A stretch of DNA of 64,000 nucleotides from Formosa algae (GCF_001439665.1 NZ_LMAK01000016.1:1-64000), one strand, 5' to 3'; counted from the stretch's first letter, positions 34,858-44,391 are shown. Numbers and translations are program-made. The notes: generated by a model from the letters alone, not told the origin.

Positions 34858-36111
34858 ATGAAGATTAATTCAATTTTTTATCTGGCACTATTTTTTATAC
34901 AAGGTATTTGCTTTGCACAAGTAGCACAAGAAACAGCTCCACCAGACTACATAAAAACCATAACTTTTAAAGGAGATACAGATATAAGTGTGCTACCAAT
35001 TATAGTATTAGGAGACGAATTACAACTAGAATTTGATGTACTTAACGGCAATGAAGACGACTTTTATTACTCAATAGAATATTTTAATTACGATTGGACA
35101 CCTACCACATTAATGCGCTCTGAATATATTGACGGTTTTGACAAGCAACGTATTACTGCTTACGACAATTCTTTTAACACCTATCAGATTTATTCACATT
35201 ACACCTTTTCTGTCCCTAACGAACAAGTACGCAGTTTAAAAGTATCCGGAAATTATATGATTAAAGTGTACGACGAAAGTGAAGAACTTATGTTTTCTAG
35301 AAAGTTTATGGTAAACGAAGGCGGAGCCAATGTTGGTGTAAGTATAAAAATATCTAGAGACGTAAAATTTTTAAACGAAAATCAAACAGTAGACATTACT
35401 ATTAATTCAAGTTCTATTCAATTTAACAACCCCTTAGAAAGGGTAAAAACAGTTATCGTTCAAAATAACAATTTAAATTCCGCTATAAAAAACATAAAAC
35501 CCAAGTACACCATGGGTCAAGATTTAATTTACAGATACAATAAGGAAACAACTTTTGGTGGCGGGAACGAATATCATTATTTTGAAAACAAAGATATCCG
35601 TACAGCAAATAGCGGTGTAAATTTCGTAGACTTACACGACCTTTACAATACATACCTATACACTAATGTACCCCAAAGAAATGCACCGTATACGTATAAC
35701 CCAGATATAAACGGGAATTTTGTGGTTAATAATATTGATGCAACAGATCCCAATATTGAAGCCGATTACGCCTGGGTACATTTTTCTTTAAAACTAGACC
35801 AACTACCTCCAAACAAATCGGTTCACGTGTATGGTAACTTTAACAATTACGCCGTAAACGAAAGCACTAAAATGCTATATAATTATGAAAAAGGCATTTA
35901 CGAAGTCCCTATGTTATTAAAGCAAGGATTTTACAATTACAAGTTTGTAACTTTAAACGATAACGGCTACGTAGATGAAAATGACATTAGCGGAAACTAT
36001 TACCAAACAGAGAATGATTACAAGGTTATTGTTTACTACAGAGATCTTGGCGGACGGTACGACAAAATTATTGGAATTGGAGAAGCAAACTCTACAAACA
36101 TTTCAAATTAG
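34858..36111 (+). CDS. DUF5103 protein, type IX secretion plug-domain family
   Basis: This 417-residue protein with a signal peptide (about 1-20) belongs to the DUF5103 group that includes the plug protein of the SprA translocon, which closes the empty T9SS channel. Typical segments are IKTITFKGDTDISVLPII, FYYSIEYFNYDWTPTTLM and the later VHFSLK. An E-set/glycogen-binding-like beta domain (VHVYGNFNNYAV, GFYNYKFV) follows. It probably acts at the outer membrane. It is a single gene, divergent from the nqr operon. Whether it is the true SprA plug or a paralogue is not known. Confidence 0.85.
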   Translation: MKINSIFYLALFFIQGICFAQVAQETAPPDYIKTITFKGDTDISVLPIIVLGDELQLEFDVLNGNEDDFYYSIEYFNYDWTPTTLMRSEYIDGFDKQRITAYDNSFNTYQIYSHYTFSVPNEQVRSLKVSGNYMIKVYDESEELMFSRKFMVNEGGANVGVSIKISRDVKFLNENQTVDITINSSSIQFNNPLERVKTVIVQNNNLNSAIKNIKPKYTMGQDLIYRYNKETTFGGGNEYHYFENKDIRTANSGVNFVDLHDLYNTYLYTNVPQRNAPYTYNPDINGNFVVNNIDATDPNIEADYAWVHFSLKLDQLPPNKSVHVYGNFNNYAVNESTKMLYNYEKGIYEVPMLLKQGFYNYKFVTLNDNGYVDENDISGNYYQTENDYKVIVYYRDLGGRYDKIIGIGEANSTNISN

Positions 36112-36169
36112 CCTCAATTAAATGAATTACTTTTAGGTGCGTTACGTTAAAAAAAAGCACCTACTCAAT

Positions 36170-36185
36170 TAAATTTGTATTTTTG
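36170..36185 (+). promoter_or_regulatory. Two adjacent -7-like elements before apaG
   Basis: TAAATTTG and TATTTTTG lie side by side, 33-48 bp before the apaG ATG. Either could serve. Confidence 0.5.
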
Positions 36186-36217
36186 CACAATAAACTCACG
36201 CTTTACCAATTACACAT

Positions 36218-36604
36218 ATGGTACAACAAGTAACAAGAGGGATAAAAATCTCGGTAGAAACATCATTCGAAGGCACATTATACAAAAACTATAATATGCA
36301 ATACGCTTTTGGATACAAGATCACTATCGAAAACAATAGTAAAGATGCCGTACAACTATACGCCAGACATTGGGAAATTCTTGATGCCTTAAGCAGTCTT
36401 GAAGTTGTTTCTGGCGAGGGTGTTGTAGGTTTAAAACCTGTACTTATGCCTGGTGAGTCTCACACGTATAAATCTGGATGCATGCTTACATCTCCATTCG
36501 GAGCCATGTCTGGATATTATAACATGATTAATTTAAATAATTCCAACACGTTTAAAGTCGCAATTCCTAGTTTTAAACTTAGCGCTCCATTCGCGATCAA
36601 TTAA
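36218..36604 (+). CDS. apaG: ApaG domain protein
   Basis: This 128-residue ApaG protein is an immunoglobulin-like beta-sandwich. The family pattern is clear: VQLYARHWEILDA, VVSGEGVVGLKPVLMPGESHTYKSGC and the final GAMSGYYNM. ApaG was linked to cobalt resistance and magnesium efflux, but its molecular job is unsettled. It is a single gene between the T9SS plug gene and pruA. Confidence 0.94.
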   Translation: MVQQVTRGIKISVETSFEGTLYKNYNMQYAFGYKITIENNSKDAVQLYARHWEILDALSSLEVVSGEGVVGLKPVLMPGESHTYKSGCMLTSPFGAMSGYYNMINLNNSNTFKVAIPSFKLSAPFAIN

Positions 36605-36731
36605 CATTAATTTTCTTACAATATTTAAAATTTTATCAATCCTTCAATCCTACACTTTCATAATTTAAAATAGTCTAATTTTTAACGGGTTTTTAGGAAT
36701 TTATCGCACCAATATTCCCATTAAAAAATGG

Positions 36732-36739
36732 TAACTTTG
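36732..36739 (+). promoter_or_regulatory. Candidate -7 element for pruA
   Basis: TAACTTTG, an exact TAnnTTTG word, lies 42 bp before the ATG. Confidence 0.55.
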
Positions 36740-36773
36740 TTTAAATCTAAACAAATTTAAACTCAAAAGGATT

Positions 36774-38402
36774 ATGGGAAAAGGATTTTTCAATACACCA
36801 ATTGCCATTAACGAACCTGTTAGAAGTTATGCGCCTGGATCTCCAGAACGCGAAGCTGTTCAAGCAGCTTACCAAGAACTTTTTAATAGCAAAGTTGATG
36901 TACCTTTATATATTAATGGGAAAGATGTAAAAACTGGAAACACCAGAACAATGTCTCCGCCTCACGACCACAAACATAGTGTTGGTCAATATCATTTAGC
37001 AGAAAAATCGCATGTAGAAGATGCTATCGCTACAGCACTTGAAGCGAGAAAAGCCTGGTCACAAATGCCATGGGAACACCGTGCTGGAATTTTCTTAAAA
37101 GCTGCAGAACTTATTCAAGGACCATACCGCGACAGAATCAATGCAGCAACCATGATCGCGCAATCTAAAACCATACACCAAGCGGAAATTGACTCGGCTT
37201 GCGAATTGATAGATTTCTTACGTTTTAATGTACAATACATGACAGACATCTATAATGAACAACCAGAAAGCACAAGCGATGCTTGGAACAAAATAGAATA
37301 TAGACCTCTAGAAGGATTTACATATGCAGTAACACCATTTAACTTTACAGCAATTGCAGGAAACTTACCTGCTTGTATGGCATTAATGGGTAATGTTGTG
37401 GTTTGGAAGCCAAGTGATAGCCAAGTATTTTCTGCAAAGGTAATTATGGATGTTTTTGAAGATGCTGGTGTACCTCCAGGAGTTATAAACGTTGTTTTTG
37501 GTGACGCAGAAATGATTACAGACGTGGTATTATCTAGTCCGGATTTCTCAGGATTACATTTTACAGGATCTACCTATGTCTTTAAAGAGCTTTGGAAAAA
37601 AATTGGGAACAACATTCACAACTACAAAACGTATCCAAGAATTGTAGGAGAAACTGGTGGAAAAGATTTTATTGTGGCTCACAAAACAGCAAAACCAAAA
37701 CAAGTAGCTACTGCTATTGTTAGAGGTGCTTTCGAATTCCAAGGTCAGAAATGTAGTGCTGCCTCACGTGCTTATATCTCAGAAAGTATTTGGGACGAAG
37801 TAAAAGACTACGTTATTGAAGATGTAAAATCATTTAAACAAGGATCTCCAGAAGATTTTAGCAATTTTGTTACAGCTGTTATTCACGAAGGGTCTTTCGA
37901 CAAATTAGCGAAATATATAGATCAAGCTAAAACAGACGATGATGCTGAAATTATTGTTGGTGGAGGTTACGATAAAAGCAAAGGGTACTTTATAGAACCT
38001 ACCGTTATTCTAACTACAAATCCGAAGTATACTACAATGAGTACGGAGTTATTTGGACCTGTAATGACTATTTACGTATTCAAAGATGATGCCTATAGCG
38101 AAACATTAAAATTAGTAGACGAAACTAGCGAATACGGCTTAACTGGAGCTATTTTAGCACAAGACCGTTATGCTGTTATCGAGGCTACTACAGCCTTACA
38201 AAATGCTGCAGGAAACTTTTATATAAACGACAAACCTACAGGTGCCGTTGTGGGTATGCAACCGTTTGGTGGTGCAAGAGCTTCGGGAACAAACGACAAA
38301 GCAGGAAGTGCACAAAACTTATTACGATGGATTTCTCCACGCATGATAAAAGAAACATTTGTAACCCCTACAGACTACCGTTACCCGTTTTTAGGAGAAT
38401 AA
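36774..38402 (+). CDS. pruA: L-glutamate gamma-semialdehyde dehydrogenase
   Basis: This enzyme (formerly P5C dehydrogenase) oxidises glutamate semialdehyde to glutamate with NAD+, the second step of proline breakdown. The 542-residue single-function protein has the cofactor region PFNFTAIAGNLPA, VVWKPSD and FTGSTYVF. The catalytic Glu293 lies in GETGGKDF and Cys327 in FQGQKCSAASRAYI. The late QPFGGARASGTNDK motif is typical of the P5CDH subgroup. No proline dehydrogenase gene is adjacent, so proline use is split over the genome. A strong terminator follows. Confidence 0.95.
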   Translation: MGKGFFNTPIAINEPVRSYAPGSPEREAVQAAYQELFNSKVDVPLYINGKDVKTGNTRTMSPPHDHKHSVGQYHLAEKSHVEDAIATALEARKAWSQMPWEHRAGIFLKAAELIQGPYRDRINAATMIAQSKTIHQAEIDSACELIDFLRFNVQYMTDIYNEQPESTSDAWNKIEYRPLEGFTYAVTPFNFTAIAGNLPACMALMGNVVVWKPSDSQVFSAKVIMDVFEDAGVPPGVINVVFGDAEMITDVVLSSPDFSGLHFTGSTYVFKELWKKIGNNIHNYKTYPRIVGETGGKDFIVAHKTAKPKQVATAIVRGAFEFQGQKCSAASRAYISESIWDEVKDYVIEDVKSFKQGSPEDFSNFVTAVIHEGSFDKLAKYIDQAKTDDDAEIIVGGGYDKSKGYFIEPTVILTTNPKYTTMSTELFGPVMTIYVFKDDAYSETLKLVDETSEYGLTGAILAQDRYAVIEATTALQNAAGNFYINDKPTGAVVGMQPFGGARASGTNDKAGSAQNLLRWISPRMIKETFVTPTDYRYPFLGE

Positions 38403-38426
38403 TAATTAAAGTATAGTATAATATTA

Positions 38427-38459
38427 AAAAGTCTGTCTGCATTTTAGACAGGCTTTTTT
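38427..38459 (+). terminator. Terminator after pruA
   Basis: AAAAAGTCTGTCT pairs with AGACAGGCTTTTT (one wobble pair), followed by a T-run. Confidence 0.85.
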
Positions 38460-38524
38460 GTTCACCTTATTTGTTAGTCACTATTAAAAATAGTTACTTC
38501 GTTATTACAATTAATCGATACCCT

Positions 38525-39643
38525 ATGAAAATTTTTCTCTCCCTTTTAAGTCTTATTTTGATAACAAGTTGCAACACGAATAAATCTGTAACAAAAAATT
38601 CAGAAGACAGCTTTCCATTTTATATTGGAACCTACACCAATAAAGATAGCAAAGGCATTTATAAATACGCGCTCAATGCCGATGGAAGCTTTACTAATCA
38701 CGGATTAAAGGCCATTACAGAAAACCCATCGTTTTTAACGCTTAGTGCTGACAAAAAAAATCTTATAGCTGCGAACGAAATAGATATTAACAACTCTGGA
38801 GCCATCACCTCTTTTGCAATAGCAAATGACTCTTTAATTTTAAATAACACCATCACTTCTGGCGGGGCAAATCCGTGTTTTGTAGCGACTAACTCAGATA
38901 ATTATGTATTAACTGCAAACTATTCTAGCGGCACAGTAGGACTACTTCATTTAAAAAAAGATGGTACGTTAAGCGATTTATTAGCAACACAAACACATAT
39001 TGGAAAAGGTTCTACGAGCAGACAAGAAGCTCCTCATGCCCATTCGGCTTGGTTCGAACCTAATAGCAAAACTATTATTTCGGTTGATTTAGGAACAAAC
39101 CAACTTTGGTTTTCTCAAATCGACACTAAAACAAATACATTACAACCTACAGAACCTTTGCTTTTAACTATGGCTGAAGGTGCAGGACCTAGACATTTAT
39201 CATTTCATCCAAATTCAAAATGGATTTATGTTTTAAATGAATTAAATAATACAGTAACCCGGATTGAAAAATCATCTAATAAAGACTACCTCGTCAAAGA
39301 AAGTATATCTACACTTCCTTCAGACTATAAAGAAGAAAGCACTAGTGCAGATATTCATATTTCAGATGATGGTGCATTTCTGTACACCTCCAATCGAGGA
39401 CATAACAGTATTGCTATGTTCAAAGTCGACAAAACTAACGGGGCTTTATCTCTTATAGATTACGAATCGACGCACGGAAAAGATCCTAGAAACTTCTCCT
39501 TATCACCTTCAAATGATTTTATAGTGGTAGCGAATCAAAATTCAGACAACCTCGTATCATTTAAAAGGGATAAAAAAACAGGTACATTACAATTTGTAGA
39601 TGAAACGACTGCGCCAACACCGGTTTGCATATTATTTGAATAA
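38525..39643 (+). CDS. Lactonase-fold lipoprotein, copy A
   Basis: This 372-residue protein is predicted to be a seven-bladed beta-propeller of the 6-phosphogluconolactonase (YbhE-type) family. A lipobox (LITSC, Cys16) indicates lipid anchoring and export. Family signatures include FYIGTYTNKDSKGIY, APHAHSAWFEP, AEGAGPRHLSFHPNSKWIYVLNELNNTV and the final DPRNFSLSPSNDF. An upstream in-frame start would add 18 residues before the signal peptide and is rejected. Export makes a role in the cytoplasmic pentose phosphate pathway unlikely; the substrate is unknown. A close paralogue follows. Confidence 0.88.
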   Translation: MKIFLSLLSLILITSCNTNKSVTKNSEDSFPFYIGTYTNKDSKGIYKYALNADGSFTNHGLKAITENPSFLTLSADKKNLIAANEIDINNSGAITSFAIANDSLILNNTITSGGANPCFVATNSDNYVLTANYSSGTVGLLHLKKDGTLSDLLATQTHIGKGSTSRQEAPHAHSAWFEPNSKTIISVDLGTNQLWFSQIDTKTNTLQPTEPLLLTMAEGAGPRHLSFHPNSKWIYVLNELNNTVTRIEKSSNKDYLVKESISTLPSDYKEESTSADIHISDDGAFLYTSNRGHNSIAMFKVDKTNGALSLIDYESTHGKDPRNFSLSPSNDFIVVANQNSDNLVSFKRDKKTGTLQFVDETTAPTPVCILFE

Positions 39644-39786
39644 TTCTAAGCCAAACCCTATTGCAAGCTAGTCGATTTTAATTATTTTTACGGTACTTTT
39701 TATTTAAGTCATTTCAGAACAAACTACTCGATTTAACTCTTAATAAAACCTAGAGATACTTCGTTTTAAACCAACATCTTTCACCT

Positions 39787-40905
39787 ATGAAAACGTTTCT
39801 TTCAATTTTATGCTTAGGCCTAGTTTTAAGCTGTAATTCTAAAAAATCTACTCCAGAAGACACACAAAATACAAGCTTTCCTTTTTATGTAGGAACTTAT
39901 ACTAATGCAGACAGTAAAGGAATTTATAAATATGAATTACATGAAGATGGAACATTTTCTGATTTGGGATTACAAGCCTCTACAGAAAGCCCATCGTATT
40001 TAAGCTTTTCTGCAGATAAAAAACAACTTATTGCTGCCAATAAAAAAGATCCATATCAAGGGACAATAACCGCTTTTGAGATTAGCGCAGATTCATTAAA
40101 ATTTAACAATGAAATGTTTTCTGGCGGAATGAATCCGTGTTTTTTAACCACGAATGCAGATAATCAAATTCTTGTTGCAAATTACGGAAGCGGAACACTA
40201 ACACATCTTCAATTAAAAGACGATGGATTTTTAAGCACAAAAATAGACGTTAAAAAACACACTGGAAAAGGAAGCACATCTAGACAAGAAGGTCCGCATG
40301 CACATTCCGCCTACTATATTCCAAACAGTGAAGACATTGTAGCTTTGGACTTAGGCACTAACGGCCTATGGTTTTACACATTAAATAAAAGTACAAATAA
40401 GTTAGTCCTTCATCCTGAAAAAACCTTAGTTATGGCCGAAGGCGCTGGCCCTAGACATTTAACATTTCACCCCAATAACAAATGGATTTATGTTTTAAAT
40501 GAATTAAACAATACCGTAACTAAAATTGAAAGGCTTACTGATGGAGGTTACGAAATAAAAGAAAGCACGACTAGTTTACCAGAAGGTTACACAGAAAATG
40601 CTTACGCAGCAGATATTCACATCTCTACAGACGGAAAATTTCTCTACGCTTCTAATCGCGGTCCTAACACTATAGCTATTTTTAAAGTTGATGCCAATAC
40701 AGGTGAGTTAACAACCATGGGTTTTGAACCAACAAAAGGAGAAACACCACGAAATTTTTCTTTATCACCGGATGACAACTTCTTAGTGGTAGCACATAGA
40801 AATTCAGATAATTTAACATCGTTTAAAAGAGACGCAACTACGGGATTACTAACTTTTGTTGATGAAATTAAGGCACCAACACCATCATGTATTTTGTTTG
40901 AATAA
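39787..40905 (+). CDS. Lactonase-fold lipoprotein, copy B
   Basis: This tandem paralogue of copy A is also 372 residues, with lipobox Cys16 (LVLSC) and the same blade signatures (FYVGTYTNADSKGIY, GPHAHSAYY, AEGAGPRHLTFHPNNKWIYV, TPRNFSLSPDDNF). The two diverge mainly in the loops. A 143-bp gap separates them. Its stop is next to the stop of convergent rsmG. Both probably hydrolyse or bind an exported lactone or sugar derivative; this is inference from fold and location. Confidence 0.88.
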   Translation: MKTFLSILCLGLVLSCNSKKSTPEDTQNTSFPFYVGTYTNADSKGIYKYELHEDGTFSDLGLQASTESPSYLSFSADKKQLIAANKKDPYQGTITAFEISADSLKFNNEMFSGGMNPCFLTTNADNQILVANYGSGTLTHLQLKDDGFLSTKIDVKKHTGKGSTSRQEGPHAHSAYYIPNSEDIVALDLGTNGLWFYTLNKSTNKLVLHPEKTLVMAEGAGPRHLTFHPNNKWIYVLNELNNTVTKIERLTDGGYEIKESTTSLPEGYTENAYAADIHISTDGKFLYASNRGPNTIAIFKVDANTGELTTMGFEPTKGETPRNFSLSPDDNFLVVAHRNSDNLTSFKRDATTGLLTFVDEIKAPTPSCILFE

Positions 40906-41535
40906 TTAGCCTCGGTTCTTTATAGGAAGATGCACAATTTTTTTAGTATCGAAAAAATCTTCATCAAAATACGTCTTTAAATCGTAGATAGAAATGGTCT
41001 TATAACCCTGAAGTTCTTCAGTTAAATCGCCACCTTTAAGGTAAATGATTCCATTTTTTAAATCGTTCTGCTGTGTTTTAGCTATTTTACCTTTGGTCCA
41101 ATGCACAAAAGTTGGCATGGCAGCTACGGCGCGACTTACAATAAAATCGTAGGTATCATCAATCTCTTCAACGCGACTATGCGTCACTTTTACATTGGTT
41201 AACTCTAAGCCTTCAACAACTTCAGAAACTACTTTTAGTTTTTTAGCAATACTATCAACTAAATGAAACGAACATTCTGGAAACATAATCGCTAAAGGAA
41301 TCCCAGGAAATCCTCCTCCGGTACCTACATCCATTAACTTGGTCCCATCTTTAAATGAAACTAATTTGGCTATTCCCAACGAATGCAAGACATGGCGCAA
41401 GTACAATTCGTCTATATCTTTCCTAGAGACAACATTAATTTTTAAATTCCAATCTTGATATAAGGCCTCTAATTTTTGAAACTTAGAAATCTGGTCGTCT
41501 GTTAAATTTGGGAAGTACTTTAAAATAAGGTCCAT
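40906..41535 (-). CDS. rsmG: 16S rRNA (guanine-527-N7)-methyltransferase
   Basis: RsmG (GidB) methylates G527 of 16S rRNA; its loss gives low-level streptomycin resistance. The 209-residue protein has the usual YQDWNLKINVVSRKDID start, ELYLRHVLHSL, the SAM-binding loop MDVGTGGGFPGIPLAI and FIVSRAVAAMPTFV. A promoter word lies 17 bp upstream and overlaps one arm of a palindrome described separately. Confidence 0.95.
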   Translation of the reverse strand: MDLILKYFPNLTDDQISKFQKLEALYQDWNLKINVVSRKDIDELYLRHVLHSLGIAKLVSFKDGTKLMDVGTGGGFPGIPLAIMFPECSFHLVDSIAKKLKVVSEVVEGLELTNVKVTHSRVEEIDDTYDFIVSRAVAAMPTFVHWTKGKIAKTQQNDLKNGIIYLKGGDLTEELQGYKTISIYDLKTYFDEDFFDTKKIVHLPIKNRG

Positions 41536-41547
41536 TTCATTTAATTT

Positions 41548-41572
41548 TTGGCAAAAATATACATTTTGCCAA
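41548..41572. promoter_or_regulatory. Palindrome over the rsmG promoter, possible operator
   Basis: TTGGCAAAA and TTTTGCCAA form a perfect 9-bp inverted repeat with a 7-nt centre in the gap between rsmG and the desaturase gene. It covers the predicted rsmG -7 element and lies about 45 bp upstream of the desaturase -7 element. Its size suits a dimeric regulator; no regulator is identified. Confidence 0.45.
41552..41559 (-). promoter_or_regulatory. Candidate -7 element for rsmG
   Basis: TATTTTTG on the minus strand, 17 bp before the rsmG ATG. Confidence 0.5.
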
Positions 41573-41616
41573 CATTTTTTTATGATTTAAATAATAAGTT
41601 ACGATGCTTTATTATT

Positions 41617-41624
41617 TATATTTG
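41617..41624 (+). promoter_or_regulatory. Candidate -7 element for the desaturase gene
   Basis: TATATTTG lies 48 bp before the ATG chosen for the desaturase. Confidence 0.55.
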
Positions 41625-41671
41625 TCCAAAATAGCAACCTCCTAATTTAGTTGTTGTTAAATAATTATTTT

Positions 41672-42775
41672 ATGACTAATCAAGTATTATCGTTTTCACG
41701 TAAAGATCCAGCTAAGTTTTTTAGAACCCTGAACAAACGTGTAAACGAATATTTTAAAGAAAACAATGTTAAACGAACTGGTAACTGGAAATTATGGGTT
41801 AAAACCATAATCATGTTTACCATATTTTTAGCGCCTTACTTTTTAATTTTAACGACAAACATCCCACAATGGGCACAATTTCTATTAACTATAGTTATGG
41901 GAATTGGAATGGCTGGCGTTGGAATGAATGTAATGCACGACGGAAATCACGGAGCCTTCTCTAACAAAGATTGGGTAAACCGTTTAATGGGAAGTAGTAT
42001 TTACATCCTTGCAGGAAATGTATATAACTGGCAAGTACAACATAATGTATTACACCATACATACACAAATATTCACGGACATGACGAAGATTTAGAAGCA
42101 GGACGCGTATTGCGTTTTTCTAGACATTCTGAATGGAAATGGCACCATAAATTTCAACATTACTACTCGGTATTATTATACGGTTTATTAACGATTAATT
42201 GGGCGATTACTACAGACTGGAAACAGATGAGAAGTTACATGAAACGTAAACTATCTTATGGAAAATTCCCAAGTAAAACGGCAAATTATAGCAAATTAGT
42301 AATTTCTAAACTTATTTATATTAGCATCTGGATTGTGTTACCTATGGTAATTTTAGATTTAGCATGGTGGAAAATTTTACTAGGATTTTTTATTATGCAC
42401 TACACTGCAGGTCTTATTTTAAGTGTCGTTTTCCAATTAGCACATGTTATGGAAGAAGCAGAGATGCCACTTCCTGAACAAGATGGAACAATGAAAAACA
42501 CTTGGGCAATTCACCAACTAAAAACTACAGTTAATTTTGGAGCCAAAAGCACAATTATTAATTGGTATACCGGAGGTTTGAATCACCAAGTAGAACATCA
42601 TATTTTTCCTCATATTAGCCACATTCACTATTCTAAAATTTCTAAAATAGTAAAAGAAACGGCTTTAGAATTTAATTTACCTTACAACGAATATAAAACG
42701 ACCCGTAAAGCAATCGCGGCACATTTTAACTATCTGCGCGAAATGGGTATGGAACCTACAGCTTTACAATCTTAA
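41672..42775 (+). CDS. Membrane fatty acid desaturase
   Basis: This 367-residue di-iron desaturase introduces a double bond into a fatty acyl chain in the inner membrane. The three histidine boxes are HDGNH, HNVLHH and HQVEHH, with extra His in HIFPHISHIHY. Four membrane helices fall around residues 42-90 and 205-250. I chose the ATG giving MTNQVLSFSRKDPAKFF; a TTG seven codons earlier is less likely. The class (acyl-CoA or lipid-linked, front-end or not) is open, although HQVEHH is common in front-end enzymes. The aminotransferase gene follows after 11 bp. Confidence 0.9.
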   Translation: MTNQVLSFSRKDPAKFFRTLNKRVNEYFKENNVKRTGNWKLWVKTIIMFTIFLAPYFLILTTNIPQWAQFLLTIVMGIGMAGVGMNVMHDGNHGAFSNKDWVNRLMGSSIYILAGNVYNWQVQHNVLHHTYTNIHGHDEDLEAGRVLRFSRHSEWKWHHKFQHYYSVLLYGLLTINWAITTDWKQMRSYMKRKLSYGKFPSKTANYSKLVISKLIYISIWIVLPMVILDLAWWKILLGFFIMHYTAGLILSVVFQLAHVMEEAEMPLPEQDGTMKNTWAIHQLKTTVNFGAKSTIINWYTGGLNHQVEHHIFPHISHIHYSKISKIVKETALEFNLPYNEYKTTRKAIAAHFNYLREMGMEPTALQS

Positions 42776-42786
42776 CTATTAATTAA

Positions 42787-43974
42787 ATGAATCCACTTTC
42801 TGACAGAATTACAAGTCTGCCTGCATCAGCTACATTAGCAATGGCAGCAAAAGCACGCGAATTAAAAACTCAAGGTATTGATATTATCGGATTAAGTTTA
42901 GGAGAACCAGACTTTAACACACCTGATTATATTAAAGACGCGGCTATTCAAGCTATAAACGACAATTACAATTCATATTCACCAGTAGATGGTTATGTTG
43001 AATTAAAAGAAGCGGTTATCACTAAATTTAAACGTGATAACAACTTAACCTATACACCTGCACAGATCGTAGTATCTACAGGAGCGAAACAATCTATTGC
43101 CAATGTTGCACAAGTATTGTTAAACCCAGGAGACGAAGTATTATTACCTGCTCCTTACTGGGTAAGTTATTCTGCTATTGCAACGTTGTGTGAAGCTACT
43201 TTTAAAGAAATCCCTTCTTCTATTGAAGACGATTTTAAAATTACACCAGCACAGTTAGAAGCTGCTATTTCTCCTAAAACGAAAATGGTATTTTTTAACT
43301 CACCTAACAACCCAAGCGGAACGATTTACACAGAAGCTGAATATCGTGCTTTAGCTGAAGTTTTAGAAAAATATCCAAACATCTATATTCTTTCAGACGA
43401 AATTTACGAGCACATTAACTACGGTACAAAACACTTTAGTTTTGCTGCTATTCCAAGCATGTACGACCGCACTATTACAGTGAATGGTGTTGCAAAAGCA
43501 TTTGCCATGACAGGTTGGAGAATTGGATATATTGGAGCACCAGATTGGATTGCTAAAGCATGTACAAAAATGCAAGGACAGATTACTTCTGGAACAAACT
43601 GTATTGCACAACAAGCAACTATCACAGCTTTAAACGAATCGCCAGAACGCATCCAGTTCATGGTAGATGAATTTAAAGTTAGACGTGATTTAATCTTAGA
43701 TTTATTAAACGATATCGACGGATTTAAAACAAATATACCTGATGGTGCGTTTTATGTATTCCCTAATGTTTCTGCATTTTTCGGAAAAACCTTAAGAGGA
43801 AAAACAATAAACAACGCTACAGATTTCTCTCTTTACTTACTAGAAGAAGCCCACGTGGCTACAGTGACAGGAGAAGCTTTCGGAAACTCTAACTGTATCC
43901 GTATCTCTTACGCTGCGTCTCAAGACACTATTATTGAAGCTCTAAAACGTATTAAAGAAGCTGTAACTGCTTAA
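42787..43974 (+). CDS. Aspartate aminotransferase-like PLP enzyme
   Basis: This 395-residue class I aminotransferase has YNSYSPVDGYVELKEAV at the start of the core, NSPNNPSGTIY, ILSDEIYEHI, and the Schiff-base Lys237 in VNGVAKAFAMTGWRIGY with the phosphate-binding Arg nearby. It looks like the thermophilic/bacterial aspartate aminotransferase type (Ib), which makes aspartate from oxaloacetate and glutamate; some members also use prephenate. It is probably cotranscribed with the desaturase and followed by a terminator. Confidence 0.9.
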   Translation: MNPLSDRITSLPASATLAMAAKARELKTQGIDIIGLSLGEPDFNTPDYIKDAAIQAINDNYNSYSPVDGYVELKEAVITKFKRDNNLTYTPAQIVVSTGAKQSIANVAQVLLNPGDEVLLPAPYWVSYSAIATLCEATFKEIPSSIEDDFKITPAQLEAAISPKTKMVFFNSPNNPSGTIYTEAEYRALAEVLEKYPNIYILSDEIYEHINYGTKHFSFAAIPSMYDRTITVNGVAKAFAMTGWRIGYIGAPDWIAKACTKMQGQITSGTNCIAQQATITALNESPERIQFMVDEFKVRRDLILDLLNDIDGFKTNIPDGAFYVFPNVSAFFGKTLRGKTINNATDFSLYLLEEAHVATVTGEAFGNSNCIRISYAASQDTIIEALKRIKEAVTA

Positions 43975-43993
43975 TAATACGTTCATAATTATT

Positions 43994-44027
43994 GAAAAAG
44001 CCACTATTTTGAGATAGTGGCTTTTTT
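43994..44027. terminator. Terminator between the aminotransferase and the small membrane protein
   Basis: AAAAAGCCACTAT pairs with ATAGTGGCTTTTT around a 6-nt loop. The stop codon of the minus-strand gene (44026-44028) sits at the end of the T-run. Confidence 0.85.
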
Positions 44028-44298
44028 ATGCAAAATAATAAAGCACACTTATTAAAACAGTCAAAAAAGCTATTAATATAATTACTCGTTTATAGAAAAC
44101 TTGACTATTTTCTTTTTGAAGTTTACGCTTTATCTTACTCAATTCATAAGCATTAGCATTTGGTGTTTTAAATTCAACTGGATTGTTACGATTTGAATAG
44201 CCTCCCATATTATCTTTTAAAGACTTCCTTTTATTCAATAATTTCTTATTGTTCTTTAAAGATGTTATCATTGCTTGTGTTGCGCCTCCAAAACTCAT
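44026..44298 (-). CDS. Small tail-anchored-type membrane protein, unknown function
   Basis: This 90-residue protein has a basic, polar N-terminal part (LKNNKKLLNKRKSLKDN) and one membrane helix at the very C-terminus (about 70-88). This looks like a tail-anchored layout with the bulk in the cytoplasm. The YELSKIKRKLQKEN stretch could form a short coiled coil. It lies between the aminotransferase and trkH, on the same strand as trkH. Family not recognised. Confidence 0.72.
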   Translation of the reverse strand: MSFGGATQAMITSLKNNKKLLNKRKSLKDNMGGYSNRNNPVEFKTPNANAYELSKIKRKLQKENSQVFYKRVIILIAFLTVLISVLYYFA

Positions 44299-44391
44299 CT
44301 AATGCTATTTAAAATTGTAATACAAAATAAGAAATTACTTCAACATGAGAATATAAACTAATCAATATACTTTTAAAATATTTAAATAAAC

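Noticed and set aside
36135-36162. AGGTGC...GCACCT hairpin before apaG as a terminator
   Set aside because: Only six base pairs with a 16-nt loop and no T-run on the plus strand. It is too weak to call.
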